This document shows, one piece after another, positions 16,848 to 25,259 of a stretch of DNA of 35,656 nucleotides (positions within the stretch are counted from its first letter, which is position 1; every line of letters begins with the position of its first letter). Made by a program: the position numbers and the translations under genes. The DNA lies in contig DJHY01000070.1 in the NCBI GenBank assembly GCA_002433335.1, positions 1-35,656 of the forward strand, read 5' to 3'. The stretch comes from Rhodospirillaceae bacterium UBA6608. Its GTDB lineage: Bacteria; Pseudomonadota; Alphaproteobacteria; Rhodospirillales_A; Casp-alpha2. The notes below the pieces were generated by a model. It saw only the letters and a list, made by a program, of their open reading frames with translations. It searched no databases and was not told where the DNA came from.

Positions 16848-17207
16848 ATGAGATCCATTGTATTGATCATTATGATTTGTCTTGGCGGAATCGTGTTCCC
16901 GACATCTGAGACATCCGCTCAGGAACCCTACCAATACGTTTCACCCAAAAAATTTCTATCTTGGCCTCATGCCGCGCAGATCGACTACGTGTCGGGGCTT
17001 TTGGACGGCGTTGCCTATTCCAATTCGCAGGATTCCGCAGCGCCACACATTTCGGCTTGCCTGCGCGCAGGCGACCGCGTCAGCCCACTCACGTTCGTTG
17101 CTTTATTAGAAACGAAAATCCGGGAAGACGCCGTAGCGGTTCCGCCACAACTCTATTCCAATGCGGAAAATTTGATGTCGATACTCCGGGCCTTTTGTAA
17201 GGGCTAA
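16848..17207 (+). CDS. Small exported protein, possibly Rap1a/Tai-like
   Basis: This 119-residue protein has a clear signal peptide (MRSIVLIIMICLGGIVFPTSETSAQ, cleavage probably after SAQ or TSA at about residues 23-25) and a mature part of about 95 residues with two cysteines. The pattern WPHAAQIDYVSGLLDGVAY, then ACLRAGDRVSP, and the end ENLMSILRAFC resembles the periplasmic Rap1a/Tai group (GY..G..D, CxPxG.., terminal ALxxxFPC) that includes type VI secretion immunity proteins; the match is by eye and weak. GAGGTGATGG precedes the ATG. It lies 46 bases after the modular protein gene, in the same direction and similarly low in GC, so the pair is probably cotranscribed. Confidence 0.68.
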   Translation: MRSIVLIIMICLGGIVFPTSETSAQEPYQYVSPKKFLSWPHAAQIDYVSGLLDGVAYSNSQDSAAPHISACLRAGDRVSPLTFVALLETKIREDAVAVPPQLYSNAENLMSILRAFCKG

Positions 17208-17701
17208 AAAGGAACCGGCACCGACATCAAGCGAGAGATTGGCTCTATACATCGGAAAAGAAACATCTTCCGTACTTGTAGTGCCATCGACCAGTTCACA
17301 GCGGACCCGACCGGGGACTAAATCCAATGGTGTTGGGTTTCCGCCACTGACCGAGCTTGAAAAGTCTTGCCTCGCCTAAGGATCGCAGACTTCCGAAAGT
17401 CTGTAGGTTTTTGATTTCAGAGCAAAACCTATTTTCTTTTGTTCTTCCGGCGCTACTTTCTGGGCCAATTCCAACGCGGCTCTGCGGTTTCCCTGATCCG
17501 CTAAGTTCTGAAGCTTCAGCCGTGCATAAGCACGGTCATAACGTTCGGCCGATTTGAACCTCTCCTGCGCAAGTTCCCAAACGACATCTGGATGTTCCTT
17601 TAGAGGGAAAGAAGATTTATCCACTGCCCCCGTTTGCGCGAAGGCCGGCGACGCGCCACAAGGCAGAGGAACAGAAAAAGGTTGCGGAAAAGAAAGATCA
17701 T
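17208..17701 (-). pseudogene. Remnant of an exported-protein gene (frameshift plus stop)
   Basis: On the minus strand the ATG at 17699-17701 opens MIFLFRNLFLFLCLVA, a perfect signal-peptide core, but the frame then runs into RRRPSRKR. Shifting frame at about 17654 gives SPAFAQTGAVDKSSF, the expected cleavage site and mature start, so a one-base deletion in the signal peptide is likely. The mature frame then reads QERFKSAERYDRAYARLKLQNLADQ and continues to LSEVCDP before a TAG at 17376-17378; the same frame stays open and protein-like afterwards (VRCELVDGTTSTEDVSFPMYRA) until it meets the 3' end of the gene at 16848-17207. Two lesions and a lost C-terminus indicate a decayed gene. The family is not recognised. 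Confidence 0.55.
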
Positions 17702-17763
17702 TCCGCAAGAGTAGCGCCCTTTAGATCGTTCAGGCCAGCCCTCGTCGGCCCTGGCCGCCCCCG

Positions 17764-18492
17764 TCACGCGGCGGGCGGCGTACCGCCCGGGGCGAACGGC
17801 GGCATCATGTCGGCCCACAACGCCGTGGGGTCGAACATCTTGGGGTCAAAGGCCAGCGGCTCGAAGATCGAGGGGAACAGGGCCTTGCCGTCTTCGACGG
17901 CTTCTTCCATCAACGAGAAATAGCTGGGCCAGGCCGGCAGGATGCGGGCCTCGACCTCGCCTTCCTCGAAGCTAAGGACGGCTTCGAACTTGCGGGCGAC
18001 CTTTTGCATCTTCTTGTTGTCGGCCAGGCACATCATAAACACCCGGTCGATGCAGCGATTGCGGGCGACGGTCAGGACGCGGCGCAAAAGCTCGGTCCCC
18101 ACACCCGCGTTCTGCCACGGCCCTTCGACCGAGAACGCGACTTCGGCCAGGATACGCGGCACCACGCGCACGCGTACCAGCTCGCCAACGCCGCGCAATT
18201 CGCCATCGACGAACGCGCCGACCACGATCGCCGCCGACCAATCCAGCCGCGCGCAATAGTCGTCGATCGCCATATCGGTCAGGCCACCGGAAAAGCGGAG
18301 ATAGCGGTCATGGGGCTCCAGCCGCTTCAGATGCGCGGCCAGTTGGTTCGTATCCGCCGCCGTGAGCTTGCGGTACAGGGGGGCGTCGCCCGTTGCCGCC
18401 GGATGCAATTCGGCGGGATTGGAATCGGTCATCGCGGCCCCGTCGGGCGCCGCTGCGGCGGTCTCTGTCATGTTGTCCGTGAAACCGTTCAT
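17764..18492 (-). CDS. GNAT-family N-acetyltransferase
   Basis: This protein of about 242 residues has one GNAT domain at about residues 40-175. Acetyl-CoA-binding motif A is visible as AEVAFSVEGPWQNAGVGTELLRRVL with the Q-x-x-G-x-G loop (QNAGVG), preceded by YLRFSGGLTDMAIDDYC, a phrase typical of the GNAT modules related to the acetyltransferase part of protein lysine acetylases (Pat-like). The C-terminal 60 residues are an extra tail rich in Phe and Pro. I set the start at ATG 18492 because AAGGA lies eight bases upstream; ATG 18501 is possible. The substrate is unknown. Confidence 0.83.
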   Translation of the reverse strand: MNGFTDNMTETAAAAPDGAAMTDSNPAELHPAATGDAPLYRKLTAADTNQLAAHLKRLEPHDRYLRFSGGLTDMAIDDYCARLDWSAAIVVGAFVDGELRGVGELVRVRVVPRILAEVAFSVEGPWQNAGVGTELLRRVLTVARNRCIDRVFMMCLADNKKMQKVARKFEAVLSFEEGEVEARILPAWPSYFSLMEEAVEDGKALFPSIFEPLAFDPKMFDPTALWADMMPPFAPGGTPPAA

Positions 18493-18560
18493 GGAAGACA
18501 TCCTTTCTGTCGGGCCTGTTCATCATGGCCCCGAAGGTGAAAGCGTCTTCCCCCCAACAC

Positions 18561-18583
18561 ATTAGTCTTTCGAAGACTGATGC
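18561..18583. promoter_or_regulatory. Palindrome upstream of the GNAT gene
   Basis: CATTAGTCTT-TCG-AAGACTGATG is a dyad with ten-base arms and one mismatch; the core AGTCTT/AAGACT is perfect (18565-18579). A further half-site AAGACTGA follows at about 18591. It sits 70-90 bases before the start of the minus-strand GNAT gene, a sensible place for an operator. Confidence 0.45.
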
Positions 18584-18630
18584 CTTACAAAGACTGAGTC
18601 GTGAGCACGGGAATAGATATAAACGGCTTT

Positions 18631-18645
18631 TGTTGCATCGCAACA
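18631..18645. promoter_or_regulatory. Perfect palindrome TGTTGC-ATC-GCAACA
   Basis: This perfect six-base-arm dyad lies in the same intergenic region. On the minus strand TTGCGA within it is followed 18 bases later by TATCTA, so it may overlap a -35 element of the GNAT promoter and act as an operator. No cognate regulator is encoded next to it. Confidence 0.4.
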
Positions 18646-18699
18646 TAAATTCCATGAACTTTTACAAGTCATTGGAACAAGGTTTGTGCGGCGCAGTAC

Positions 18700-18718
18700 A
18701 AAATGCCCGTCGCCGGGC
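18700..18718 (-). terminator. Short hairpin after the nitroreductase gene
   Basis: On the minus strand GCCCG-GCGA-CGGGC is followed by ATTTT, just seven bases beyond the stop of the nitroreductase-family gene. The stem is only five G/C pairs and the T run is short, so it is at best a weak intrinsic terminator. Confidence 0.35.
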
Positions 18719-18724
18719 AGCGAT

Positions 18725-19558
18725 TTATTCCAGATCGAAGCCGTGAGAGCGGATAAAAGCCCCGAAATCCGGGCGTTCGCGCTTGGCCAGGCGGCGGGCG
18801 GTGTTTTCGGTCCAGCCGTAGTCGTCGGACACACCGAAGTCGTCCTTATGCATCTGTTTTTCGACCGCGATGGGCTGTTCGGCGTTGCGCCGGGCGTCAT
18901 AGGCCTTCAATTCGGTCTCTAGGTTCGAATCGTCGTACTTGCCGTGATGGACCACCACCGACGACGGCAGACGCAGGGTGAAGCGCCCGTCTTCCATGGG
19001 GTAGCCCAGGGTCAGTCCGGCCACGGGATAGACGCCGTCGGGCAGGCCCAGCAAGTCGCAGACCGCTTCCATATGGGCGCGGACGGCGCTGATCGGGCAG
19101 GTTCCCAGGTCCTTGAAATCGGCGGCGGTGATGAAGGCCATCATCGCCAGCGAGGCATCGACGGCGGCATTCATGAAGGTATCGAGGGTGTTGCTGTCGT
19201 AGTCGCGACCGCGAATTTCGGCGGCCCGCTGCCCCCGCCGCATGTCGGCGCAGAACACCAGGAAGCGCGGGGCCTCGTTGATCCAGGGCATGGAGCCGAT
19301 CAGCCCGGTGATCGCCTGCTGCTGGGGTTTGTCGGTGACGATGATCGAATACTGCTGCAAGTCCGACTTGGACGGCGCGGATTGCGCCGCCGCCAACAGG
19401 GTTTCCAACAACCCGTCGGAGATGCTTTCCCGACCGTAGCGGCGGCAGACCCGGCGGCCGATCATCCGCGCCAGCGGCTCGCCCAAAAGCAAGTCGCGGT
19501 CGTCGTGGCGGGGGTTCAGGCCGAAGCGGCCCAGGAAAAGATCGTTGCGGAACGGCAT
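18725..19558 (-). CDS. Nitroreductase-family protein
   Basis: This 277-residue protein belongs to the FMN-dependent nitroreductase family. The N-terminal flavin-binding Arg cluster is in MIGRRVCRRYGRESIS, followed by LLAAAQSAPSKSDLQQYSIIV with the conserved AP(S)S/N loop, and the middle has SLAMMAFITAADFKDLGTCPISAVR with the G-x-C-x-I-x-x-R region. VYPVAGLTLGYP is the family's GY-P motif. The extra C-terminal part (after about residue 215) is typical of NfsA-like members. AAGGAG lies eight bases upstream of the ATG. It is the last gene of the operon with the dehalogenase-like hydrolase and the epimerase. Substrate unknown. Confidence 0.85.
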   Translation of the reverse strand: MPFRNDLFLGRFGLNPRHDDRDLLLGEPLARMIGRRVCRRYGRESISDGLLETLLAAAQSAPSKSDLQQYSIIVTDKPQQQAITGLIGSMPWINEAPRFLVFCADMRRGQRAAEIRGRDYDSNTLDTFMNAAVDASLAMMAFITAADFKDLGTCPISAVRAHMEAVCDLLGLPDGVYPVAGLTLGYPMEDGRFTLRLPSSVVVHHGKYDDSNLETELKAYDARRNAEQPIAVEKQMHKDDFGVSDDYGWTENTARRLAKRERPDFGAFIRSHGFDLE

Positions 19559-19587
19559 GTCCGGCTCTCCTTACGGTCGGATTGATT

Positions 19588-20499
19588 TCATTCGGCGATG
19601 CCCAGGAACGGCGCCAACCGTTCCCAGACCGCGTCGGGCGCTTCCTCGGCCAGGAAATGGCCGCAGGGCAAGGGGCCGCCGGTTACTTCGTCGGCCCATT
19701 CGCGCCAGATATCCAGGGCCGGCGTGGCCCCGTCGGTTTTCGGCCCGCCCTGTTTGCGCGCCCCGCCCCACAGGGCCAGGACCGGGCAGTGCAGTTTGCG
19801 CCCGGCCTCCAGGTCGGCGCGGTCGAGGGCGTCGTCGATCGTCGCCCCGGCGCGGTAGTCCTCGCAATTGGCATGGACGACTGCGGGCTTGCGGTAATGG
19901 CGTTTGTATTCCTCCAACGCGCCGTCGGCGAATGCCGCCATGTCGGCGGACCAGCTTTCCAGCAGCCAGGTCAGGAAATAATCCGGGTCGTGGTTGATCA
20001 TCGTTTCCGGGCGCGGATAGGGCTGCGCCAGGAACAACCAATGGAACGAGCCCATGGCCCAGTTCTTGTTGGCGCGCTGCCAGACGCTGCCCGTCGGCAC
20101 CACGTCGAGCGAACAGAACCGAGTTACCCGGTCCGGGGAATCCATCGACAGGCGATGCCCGACGCGGGCCCCGCGGTCGTGCCCGACCACGGTGAAGGTC
20201 TGATGCCCCAGGTCGGTCATGACGCGCACCAGGTCGCGGGCCATGGCGCGCTTGGAATAGGGCTCGTGGCTGTCGTCCGTCGGCGGGCAGGAGCTATCGC
20301 CATAGCCGCGCAGGTCGGGACAGACGACGCGATGCGTCTTGGCCAGACGCGGGGCCAGATGGCGCCAGATAATATGGCTTTGCGGATAGCCGTGGATCAG
20401 CAGCACCGCCGGAACGTCGGCGCCGGTCGGGCCGCCAACCCGCAGGTTGATCTCGGCCCCCTCGCCCGCCATGCGTTTGTTTTCGAAACCTTCGAACAT
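19588..20499 (-). CDS. Haloacetate/fluoroacetate dehalogenase-like alpha/beta hydrolase
   Basis: This 303-residue hydrolase closely follows the fluoroacetate dehalogenase pattern. It has the oxyanion motif IHGYPQSHIIW, VCPDLRGYGDSS, and VVGHDRGARVGHR with nucleophile Asp108 and carboxylate-binding Arg109 and Arg112. The halide pocket residues His153-Trp154 (SFHWLFLAQP) and Tyr215 (CEDYRAGATIDD) are there, Asp132 sits in LDVVPTG, and the catalytic His281 in CGHFLAEE. All residues known to matter in the Rhodopseudomonas palustris enzyme are in place, so haloacetate hydrolysis is a reasonable call, though epoxide hydrolases are close relatives. GAGGGA precedes the start. It is coupled in an operon with the epimerase. 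Confidence 0.83.
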   Translation of the reverse strand: MFEGFENKRMAGEGAEINLRVGGPTGADVPAVLLIHGYPQSHIIWRHLAPRLAKTHRVVCPDLRGYGDSSCPPTDDSHEPYSKRAMARDLVRVMTDLGHQTFTVVGHDRGARVGHRLSMDSPDRVTRFCSLDVVPTGSVWQRANKNWAMGSFHWLFLAQPYPRPETMINHDPDYFLTWLLESWSADMAAFADGALEEYKRHYRKPAVVHANCEDYRAGATIDDALDRADLEAGRKLHCPVLALWGGARKQGGPKTDGATPALDIWREWADEVTGGPLPCGHFLAEEAPDAVWERLAPFLGIAE

Positions 20500-20512
20500 G
20501 GCGGCGCGTCCC

Positions 20513-21490
20513 TCAGACCCCGTGATATTCCTTGTACCAATCGACGAACCGGGGAATGCCCTGGTCGATCGGGGTTACAGGCTTGAACCCGAAATCGCGG
20601 GTCGAGGCATCGATATCCGCATAGGTCTCGGGAACGTCGCCGTTCTGCAGCGGCTGAAAATCGATCTCGGCCTTGCGCTGCAGGCATTCCTCCAACACGC
20701 CGATGAAGCGCATCAGCTGTTCGGACTGGTTGTTGCCCAGGTTGTAGACCCGATGCGGCGTGCCGTCGGCGGCTTTCGGCGTGGTCGCCAGAACGCCGAC
20801 GATGCCGCTGACGATATCGTCGATGAAGGTGAAGTCGCGGCGCATGTCGCCGTGGTTGAACACGGGGATCGGTTCGCCGGCGATGATCTTCTTGGTGAAG
20901 ATAAAGGCCGCCATGTCGGGACGGCCCCAAGGGCCATAGACGGTGAAGAACCGCAGGCCGGTCATCGGCAGGCCGTACATCCGGGCATAGGATTCCGACA
21001 GCAGTTCCATCGACCGCTTGGTCGCCGCATAGAGCGACACCGGGTGTTCGACCGGATCGTCGACCGAGAACGGCAGCTTGGTATTCGCGCCATAGACCGA
21101 CGACGACGAAGCGTAGACGAAGTGTTTCAGGTTCTTGAGCTTGCGCGCCGCTTCCATCAGCACCAGATGGCCTTCGACGTTGCTCTTGGTATAGGCGTAA
21201 GGATTGATCAGCGAATAGCGAACCCCGGCCTGCGCCGCCAGATGGATGACGCCCTCGATGTCGTCGTGGCGGGCAAAGGTCTGTCCCATCGCCTCGCGAT
21301 CGGAAATATCGGCCCGTACCATGGTGAACCCCTCGTGGGCCAACAGGCGCTCGGCGCGGTTTTCCTTCAGGGTCACATCGTAATAGTCGTTGAAATTATC
21401 GACGCCGATCACCTTTTCGCCGCGCGCCAACAGCGCCAGCGACGTGTGAAACCCGATGAAGCCGGCGGCGCCGGTAACCAGAATGCTCAT
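20513..21490 (-). CDS. NAD-dependent epimerase (UDP-glucuronate 4-epimerase-like)
   Basis: This 325-residue protein is an extended short-chain dehydrogenase. It opens MSILVTGAAGFIGFHTSLAL with the GxxGxxG NAD site, then VIGVDNFNDYYDVTLKENR, a phrase typical of UDP-glucuronate 4-epimerases. The catalytic set is YASSSSVYG (Ser) and YAATKRSME (Tyr-x-x-x-Lys), with RFFTVYGPWGRPDMA further on. It would make UDP-galacturonate for surface polysaccharides. The start is ATG 21488-21490; an upstream extension to a TTG is unlikely. It heads the operon with the dehalogenase-like and nitroreductase genes, a grouping without obvious pathway logic. Confidence 0.9.
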   Translation of the reverse strand: MSILVTGAAGFIGFHTSLALLARGEKVIGVDNFNDYYDVTLKENRAERLLAHEGFTMVRADISDREAMGQTFARHDDIEGVIHLAAQAGVRYSLINPYAYTKSNVEGHLVLMEAARKLKNLKHFVYASSSSVYGANTKLPFSVDDPVEHPVSLYAATKRSMELLSESYARMYGLPMTGLRFFTVYGPWGRPDMAAFIFTKKIIAGEPIPVFNHGDMRRDFTFIDDIVSGIVGVLATTPKAADGTPHRVYNLGNNQSEQLMRFIGVLEECLQRKAEIDFQPLQNGDVPETYADIDASTRDFGFKPVTPIDQGIPRFVDWYKEYHGV

Positions 21491-21568
21491 GAACGGACAG
21501 ACCCCTGATAGTGACCGCAGCCGGTATAGCCGCTTGGGAATCAAAAATCACGGGACAATCTCGGCCAA

Positions 21569-21587
21569 TCGGGGGAAACAGCCCCGA
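21569..21587. promoter_or_regulatory. Inverted repeat in the epimerase/oxidoreductase divergent region
   Basis: TCGGGG-GAAACAG-CCCCGA is a six-base-arm dyad within the 285-base divergent region 21491-21775. It lies about 80 bases before the epimerase start. Apart from this I see no strong promoter match or gene in the region. Confidence 0.3.
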
Positions 21588-21775
21588 AGCGCGAATATTA
21601 TGTCTTTCCATACGGGCCCTGACGCCACAGCATGGCGCGAAACTGTCATATTCCTTCAAAAAGTTGCGACTTTTACGCCCTCATTGCGAGCCGCGCGCCC
21701 TTCCCGTACCCTTTCCGGCTACAAACGATAGGGCGTCATCGAATCAGCCGCCCGCCGAATTGGGGAAGGAATAAA

Positions 21776-24700
21776 TTGAAACTTCGCACCGTCAGCCTGG
21801 ATGACAAATACGGCCTTTCCGAAGGTCGCGTGTTCCTGACCGGCACGCAGGCGCTTGTTCGCCTGACCTTGATGCAGCGTCAACGCGATCTGGCCGCCGG
21901 GTTGAACACCGCGGGCTACGTGACCGGTTATCGCGGCTCGCCGCTGGGCGGTATCGACCGCGAATTCGGCCGGGCCAAGCGGTTCCTGGACGATCACCAT
22001 GTGAAGTTTCATCCGGCGGTAAATGAAGACCTGGCCGCCACCGCGATTTGGGGCTCCCAGCAGATCAATTTGTTCGAACGCGCCCGCTACGACGGCGTAT
22101 TCGGCATGTGGTACGGCAAGGGCCCGGGCGTCGACCGCTCCGGCGACGTGTTCCGCCACGCCAATATGGCGGGCACCGCACCCAACGGCGGCGTGCTGGC
22201 CATGGCCGGGGACGATCCGGCCTGTAAATCCTCGACCGTGCCGAGCCAATCCGAACATGCCCTGATCGACGCCAATATCCCGATCCTCAACCCCATCGAC
22301 GTTCAGGACCTGTTGGACCTGGGCATCTACGGCTGGGCCATGTCGCGCTTCGCCGGGCTGTGGGTCGGCATGAAATGCATCACCGACAACGTCGATACCT
22401 CGGGCACGGTCGACGTCTCGCCCGACCGGGTGAAGATCGTCCTGCCGGACTTCGACATGCCCCCGGGCGGCCTGCATATCCGCTGGCCCGATCAGGCGGT
22501 GGAACAGGAAGAACGCCTGCACCGGCATAAGCTTTATGCCGCCCTGGCCTTTGCCCGCGCCAACAAGCTGGACCGCGTAACCCTGGATTCCTCCAAGCCC
22601 CGGTTCGGCATCGTGTCCACCGGCAAAGCCTATCTGGACACCCTCCAGGCCCTGGAAGACCTGGGCATCGGCCCCGCCGAATGCGAAGCCATCGGCTTGC
22701 GCCTGTACCGCGTCGGCATGCCCTGGCCACTGGAACGGGACGGCATGCGGCAGTTCGCTGAAGGCCTGGAAGAAATTCTGGTCGTCGAGGAAAAGCGCGC
22801 CGTCATCGAAAACCAGCTGAAGGAACAGCTCTACAACTGGCGGGCCGACGTGCGCCCCCGCGTGGTCGGCAAGTTCGACGAACAGGGCGAATGGATTTTG
22901 CCTTCGGCCGGGGAACTGACGCCCGCCCGCATCGCCCGCGTGATCGCGCAGCGCATCCGTGCTTTCCACAATTCCGAAGGGATCGAAAAGCGCCTGTCGT
23001 TCCTGGAAGAAAAGGAACGGATGCTGGAGCGGGCCGTACCCGACATCAAACGCATTCCCTATTTCTGCGCCGGGTGCCCGCACAACACCTCGACCAACGT
23101 GCCCGAGGGCATGGAGGCCGCCGCCGGGATCGGCTGTCACTACATGGCGATCTGGATGCCGGGGCGGAATACCTCGACCTTCACCCATATGGGGGCCGAG
23201 GGCGCCAACTGGATCGGACAGGCCCCGTTCACCGACCGTGAGCACATCTTCGTCAACATCGGCGACGGGACCTATTTCCATTCCGGCATTCTGGCGATCC
23301 GCGCCGCCGTCGCGGCCAAGGTCCATGTGACCTACAAGATTCTCTACAACGACGCCGTCGCCATGACCGGCGGGCAGACCATGGATGGCCCGCTCGACCC
23401 CGCGCGGATTTCCCGCCAGGTCCGCGCCGAAGGGGTGGAGCGCGTGGCCGTCGTCACCGACGAGCCGGACAAATACCCGACCGGGACCGAATTCGCCGCC
23501 GGGGCGACGATCCATCACCGCGACGATCTGGATCAGGTTCAGCGCGACCTGGCCGCTTGGCCCGGCGTGTCGGTGCTGATTTACGATCAGACCTGCGCCG
23601 CCGAAAAGCGCCGTCGCCGCAAGCGCGGCACCTTCCCCGACCCCGACCGCCGGGTGTTCATCAACGAACAGGTTTGCGAAGGCTGCGGCGATTGCGGCGT
23701 CGTTTCCAACTGCGTCGCGATCATGCCCAAGGAAACGGAACTGGGCCGCAAGCGCGCCATCGACCAGAACATGTGCAACAAGGATTACAGCTGCCTCAAA
23801 GGCTTCTGTCCGTCCTTCGTCACCGTGCACGGCGGCGCCTTGGCCAAGGGGGCTGGGCCGCGAAGTCCCGCCGCCGATGCGGGGCCGTTCCCGGTCTTGG
23901 CCGAACCGCAACTGCCGCCGACCGAGACCGCTTACAACATCTGCGTCACCGGCATCGGCGGGACCGGCGTGGTCACGATCTCCGCCCTGTTGGGCATGGC
24001 GGCGCATGTCGCCGGAAAATCCGTGACCGTGCTGGACGTCGCCGGGTTGGCGCAGAAGAACGGCGCGGTGTTCGCCCATGTCCGCATCGCCGACACGCCC
24101 GAAGCCCTGAACGCCGTGCGCATTGCCGCCGGTGGGGCGGACCTGCTGGTCGGGGCCGACATGGTGACCTCGGGTGGGTTCGACAGCCTGGCCAAGCTCG
24201 ATCCCGGCCGTTCGCGTGCCGTGGTCAACGCCCGCCAGACCATGACCGCCGAGTTCACCAACCTGCCGGATATGCAATTCCCCGATCACGAGCTGCGCGC
24301 CGCGATCTCGGAGGCAACGTCGCAGAGCGACTTCGTCGACGTCACCCATCTTGCCAAGCGCTTGATGGGCGACAGCATCGCCGCCAACATCATGCTGTTG
24401 GGTTATGCTTGGCAAAAGGGCTTGGTGCCGCTGCCCGCCGAAGCCATCGAACAGGCGATCGAGCTGAACGGCGTCGCCGTCGACTTCAATAAGCAGGCCT
24501 TTACCTGGGGCCGTCGCGCCGCCCAGGATCCGGCCGTCGTCGAACGCATGGCGGGCGCGCCGGAAGAAGCAACCGAAGCCTTCGATCTGGACGCCTTTAT
24601 CGCCCGGCGCGTATCCGACCTGACCGCCTATCAGAACGCGGCCTATGCCGCCCGCTACAAAGCGGTGGTCGATAAGGTGCGGACCAAGGAGCAAGCCCTG

Positions 24701-25243
24701 GGTGCGGGTTCCGACGCCCTGACCGAAGCCGTCGCCCGGTCGTTATTCAAGCTGATGGCCTATAAGGACGAGTACGAGGTCGCGCGGCTGTATTCCGCGC
24801 CCGCCTTCCGCCGGTCCCTGCGCGCCACCTTCCGGGGTGAGAAAAAGGTGACCGTGCATCTGGCCCCGCCGCTTCTATCGGCCAAGGACCCGCGCACCGG
24901 GCATCTGCAGAAACGCGAATTCGGGCCGTGGATATTCCCGGTCTTCCGCCTACTGTCGGCGTTCAAGGGCCTGCGCGGTACGGCGCTGGATCCCTTCGGT
25001 CATACGGACGAGCGCAAGATGGAGCGCGCCCTGATCGGCGAATTCGAGGCGACGGTGGAAACGCTGCTTGCAAAGCTCACCGCCGACAATCTGGCCCTCG
25101 CCGTCGACATCGCCGAATTGCCGCAGACCATGCGCGGCTTCGGCCATATCAAGAGCGCCAACGTGGACAAGGCCAAGGCCCGCGAGGCCGACTTGCTCGC
25201 AGGCTTCACCGACCCGGCCAAGGCCCCGCAGGCAGCGGAGTAA
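21776..25243 (+). CDS. Indolepyruvate ferredoxin oxidoreductase (fused alpha/beta)
   Basis: This 1155-residue enzyme fuses the two IOR parts. It oxidises aryl- or other 2-oxo acids to acyl-CoA, reducing ferredoxin. The N-terminal pyrimidine-binding part contains GYVTGYRGSPLGGID; the thiamine-diphosphate part has the motif NIGDGTYFHSG (Gly496-Asp497-Gly498) followed by NDAVAMTGGQ. A ferredoxin-like segment holds CEGCGDCGVVSNC (Cys634, 637, 640, 646) and CNKDYSCLKGFC (Cys667, 673, 678). The gamma-type domain begins at VTGIGGTGVVTISALL. The start is a TTG at 21776 with AAGGA five bases upstream; codons before it are not protein-like. The GNAT gene follows after 16 bases. Confidence 0.92.
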   Translation: MKLRTVSLDDKYGLSEGRVFLTGTQALVRLTLMQRQRDLAAGLNTAGYVTGYRGSPLGGIDREFGRAKRFLDDHHVKFHPAVNEDLAATAIWGSQQINLFERARYDGVFGMWYGKGPGVDRSGDVFRHANMAGTAPNGGVLAMAGDDPACKSSTVPSQSEHALIDANIPILNPIDVQDLLDLGIYGWAMSRFAGLWVGMKCITDNVDTSGTVDVSPDRVKIVLPDFDMPPGGLHIRWPDQAVEQEERLHRHKLYAALAFARANKLDRVTLDSSKPRFGIVSTGKAYLDTLQALEDLGIGPAECEAIGLRLYRVGMPWPLERDGMRQFAEGLEEILVVEEKRAVIENQLKEQLYNWRADVRPRVVGKFDEQGEWILPSAGELTPARIARVIAQRIRAFHNSEGIEKRLSFLEEKERMLERAVPDIKRIPYFCAGCPHNTSTNVPEGMEAAAGIGCHYMAIWMPGRNTSTFTHMGAEGANWIGQAPFTDREHIFVNIGDGTYFHSGILAIRAAVAAKVHVTYKILYNDAVAMTGGQTMDGPLDPARISRQVRAEGVERVAVVTDEPDKYPTGTEFAAGATIHHRDDLDQVQRDLAAWPGVSVLIYDQTCAAEKRRRRKRGTFPDPDRRVFINEQVCEGCGDCGVVSNCVAIMPKETELGRKRAIDQNMCNKDYSCLKGFCPSFVTVHGGALAKGAGPRSPAADAGPFPVLAEPQLPPTETAYNICVTGIGGTGVVTISALLGMAAHVAGKSVTVLDVAGLAQKNGAVFAHVRIADTPEALNAVRIAAGGADLLVGADMVTSGGFDSLAKLDPGRSRAVVNARQTMTAEFTNLPDMQFPDHELRAAISEATSQSDFVDVTHLAKRLMGDSIAANIMLLGYAWQKGLVPLPAEAIEQAIELNGVAVDFNKQAFTWGRRAAQDPAVVERMAGAPEEATEAFDLDAFIARRVSDLTAYQNAAYAARYKAVVDKVRTKEQALGAGSDALTEAVARSLFKLMAYKDEYEVARLYSAPAFRRSLRATFRGEKKVTVHLAPPLLSAKDPRTGHLQKREFGPWIFPVFRLLSAFKGLRGTALDPFGHTDERKMERALIGEFEATVETLLAKLTADNLALAVDIAELPQTMRGFGHIKSANVDKAKAREADLLAGFTDPAKAPQAAE

Positions 25244-25259
25244 CACAGGAACCGCCCCG

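Noticed and set aside
17106..17207. Extension of the minus-strand pseudogene frame into the small exported gene
   Set aside because: After about 17208 the minus-strand frame is only the antisense of the plus-strand gene with its own signal peptide and ribosome binding site, so I end the pseudogene there.
17376..17708. An intact gene reading from a TTG at 17708
   Set aside because: That start has no good signal peptide, whereas the ATG at 17701 in the next frame gives a perfect one; a frameshifted pseudogene explains both frames better.
21719..24694. A 991-codon open frame on the minus strand inside the oxidoreductase gene
   Set aside because: It is the antisense of a clear IOR gene with all motifs; the translation is low-complexity Gly/His/Arg-rich and matches no family.
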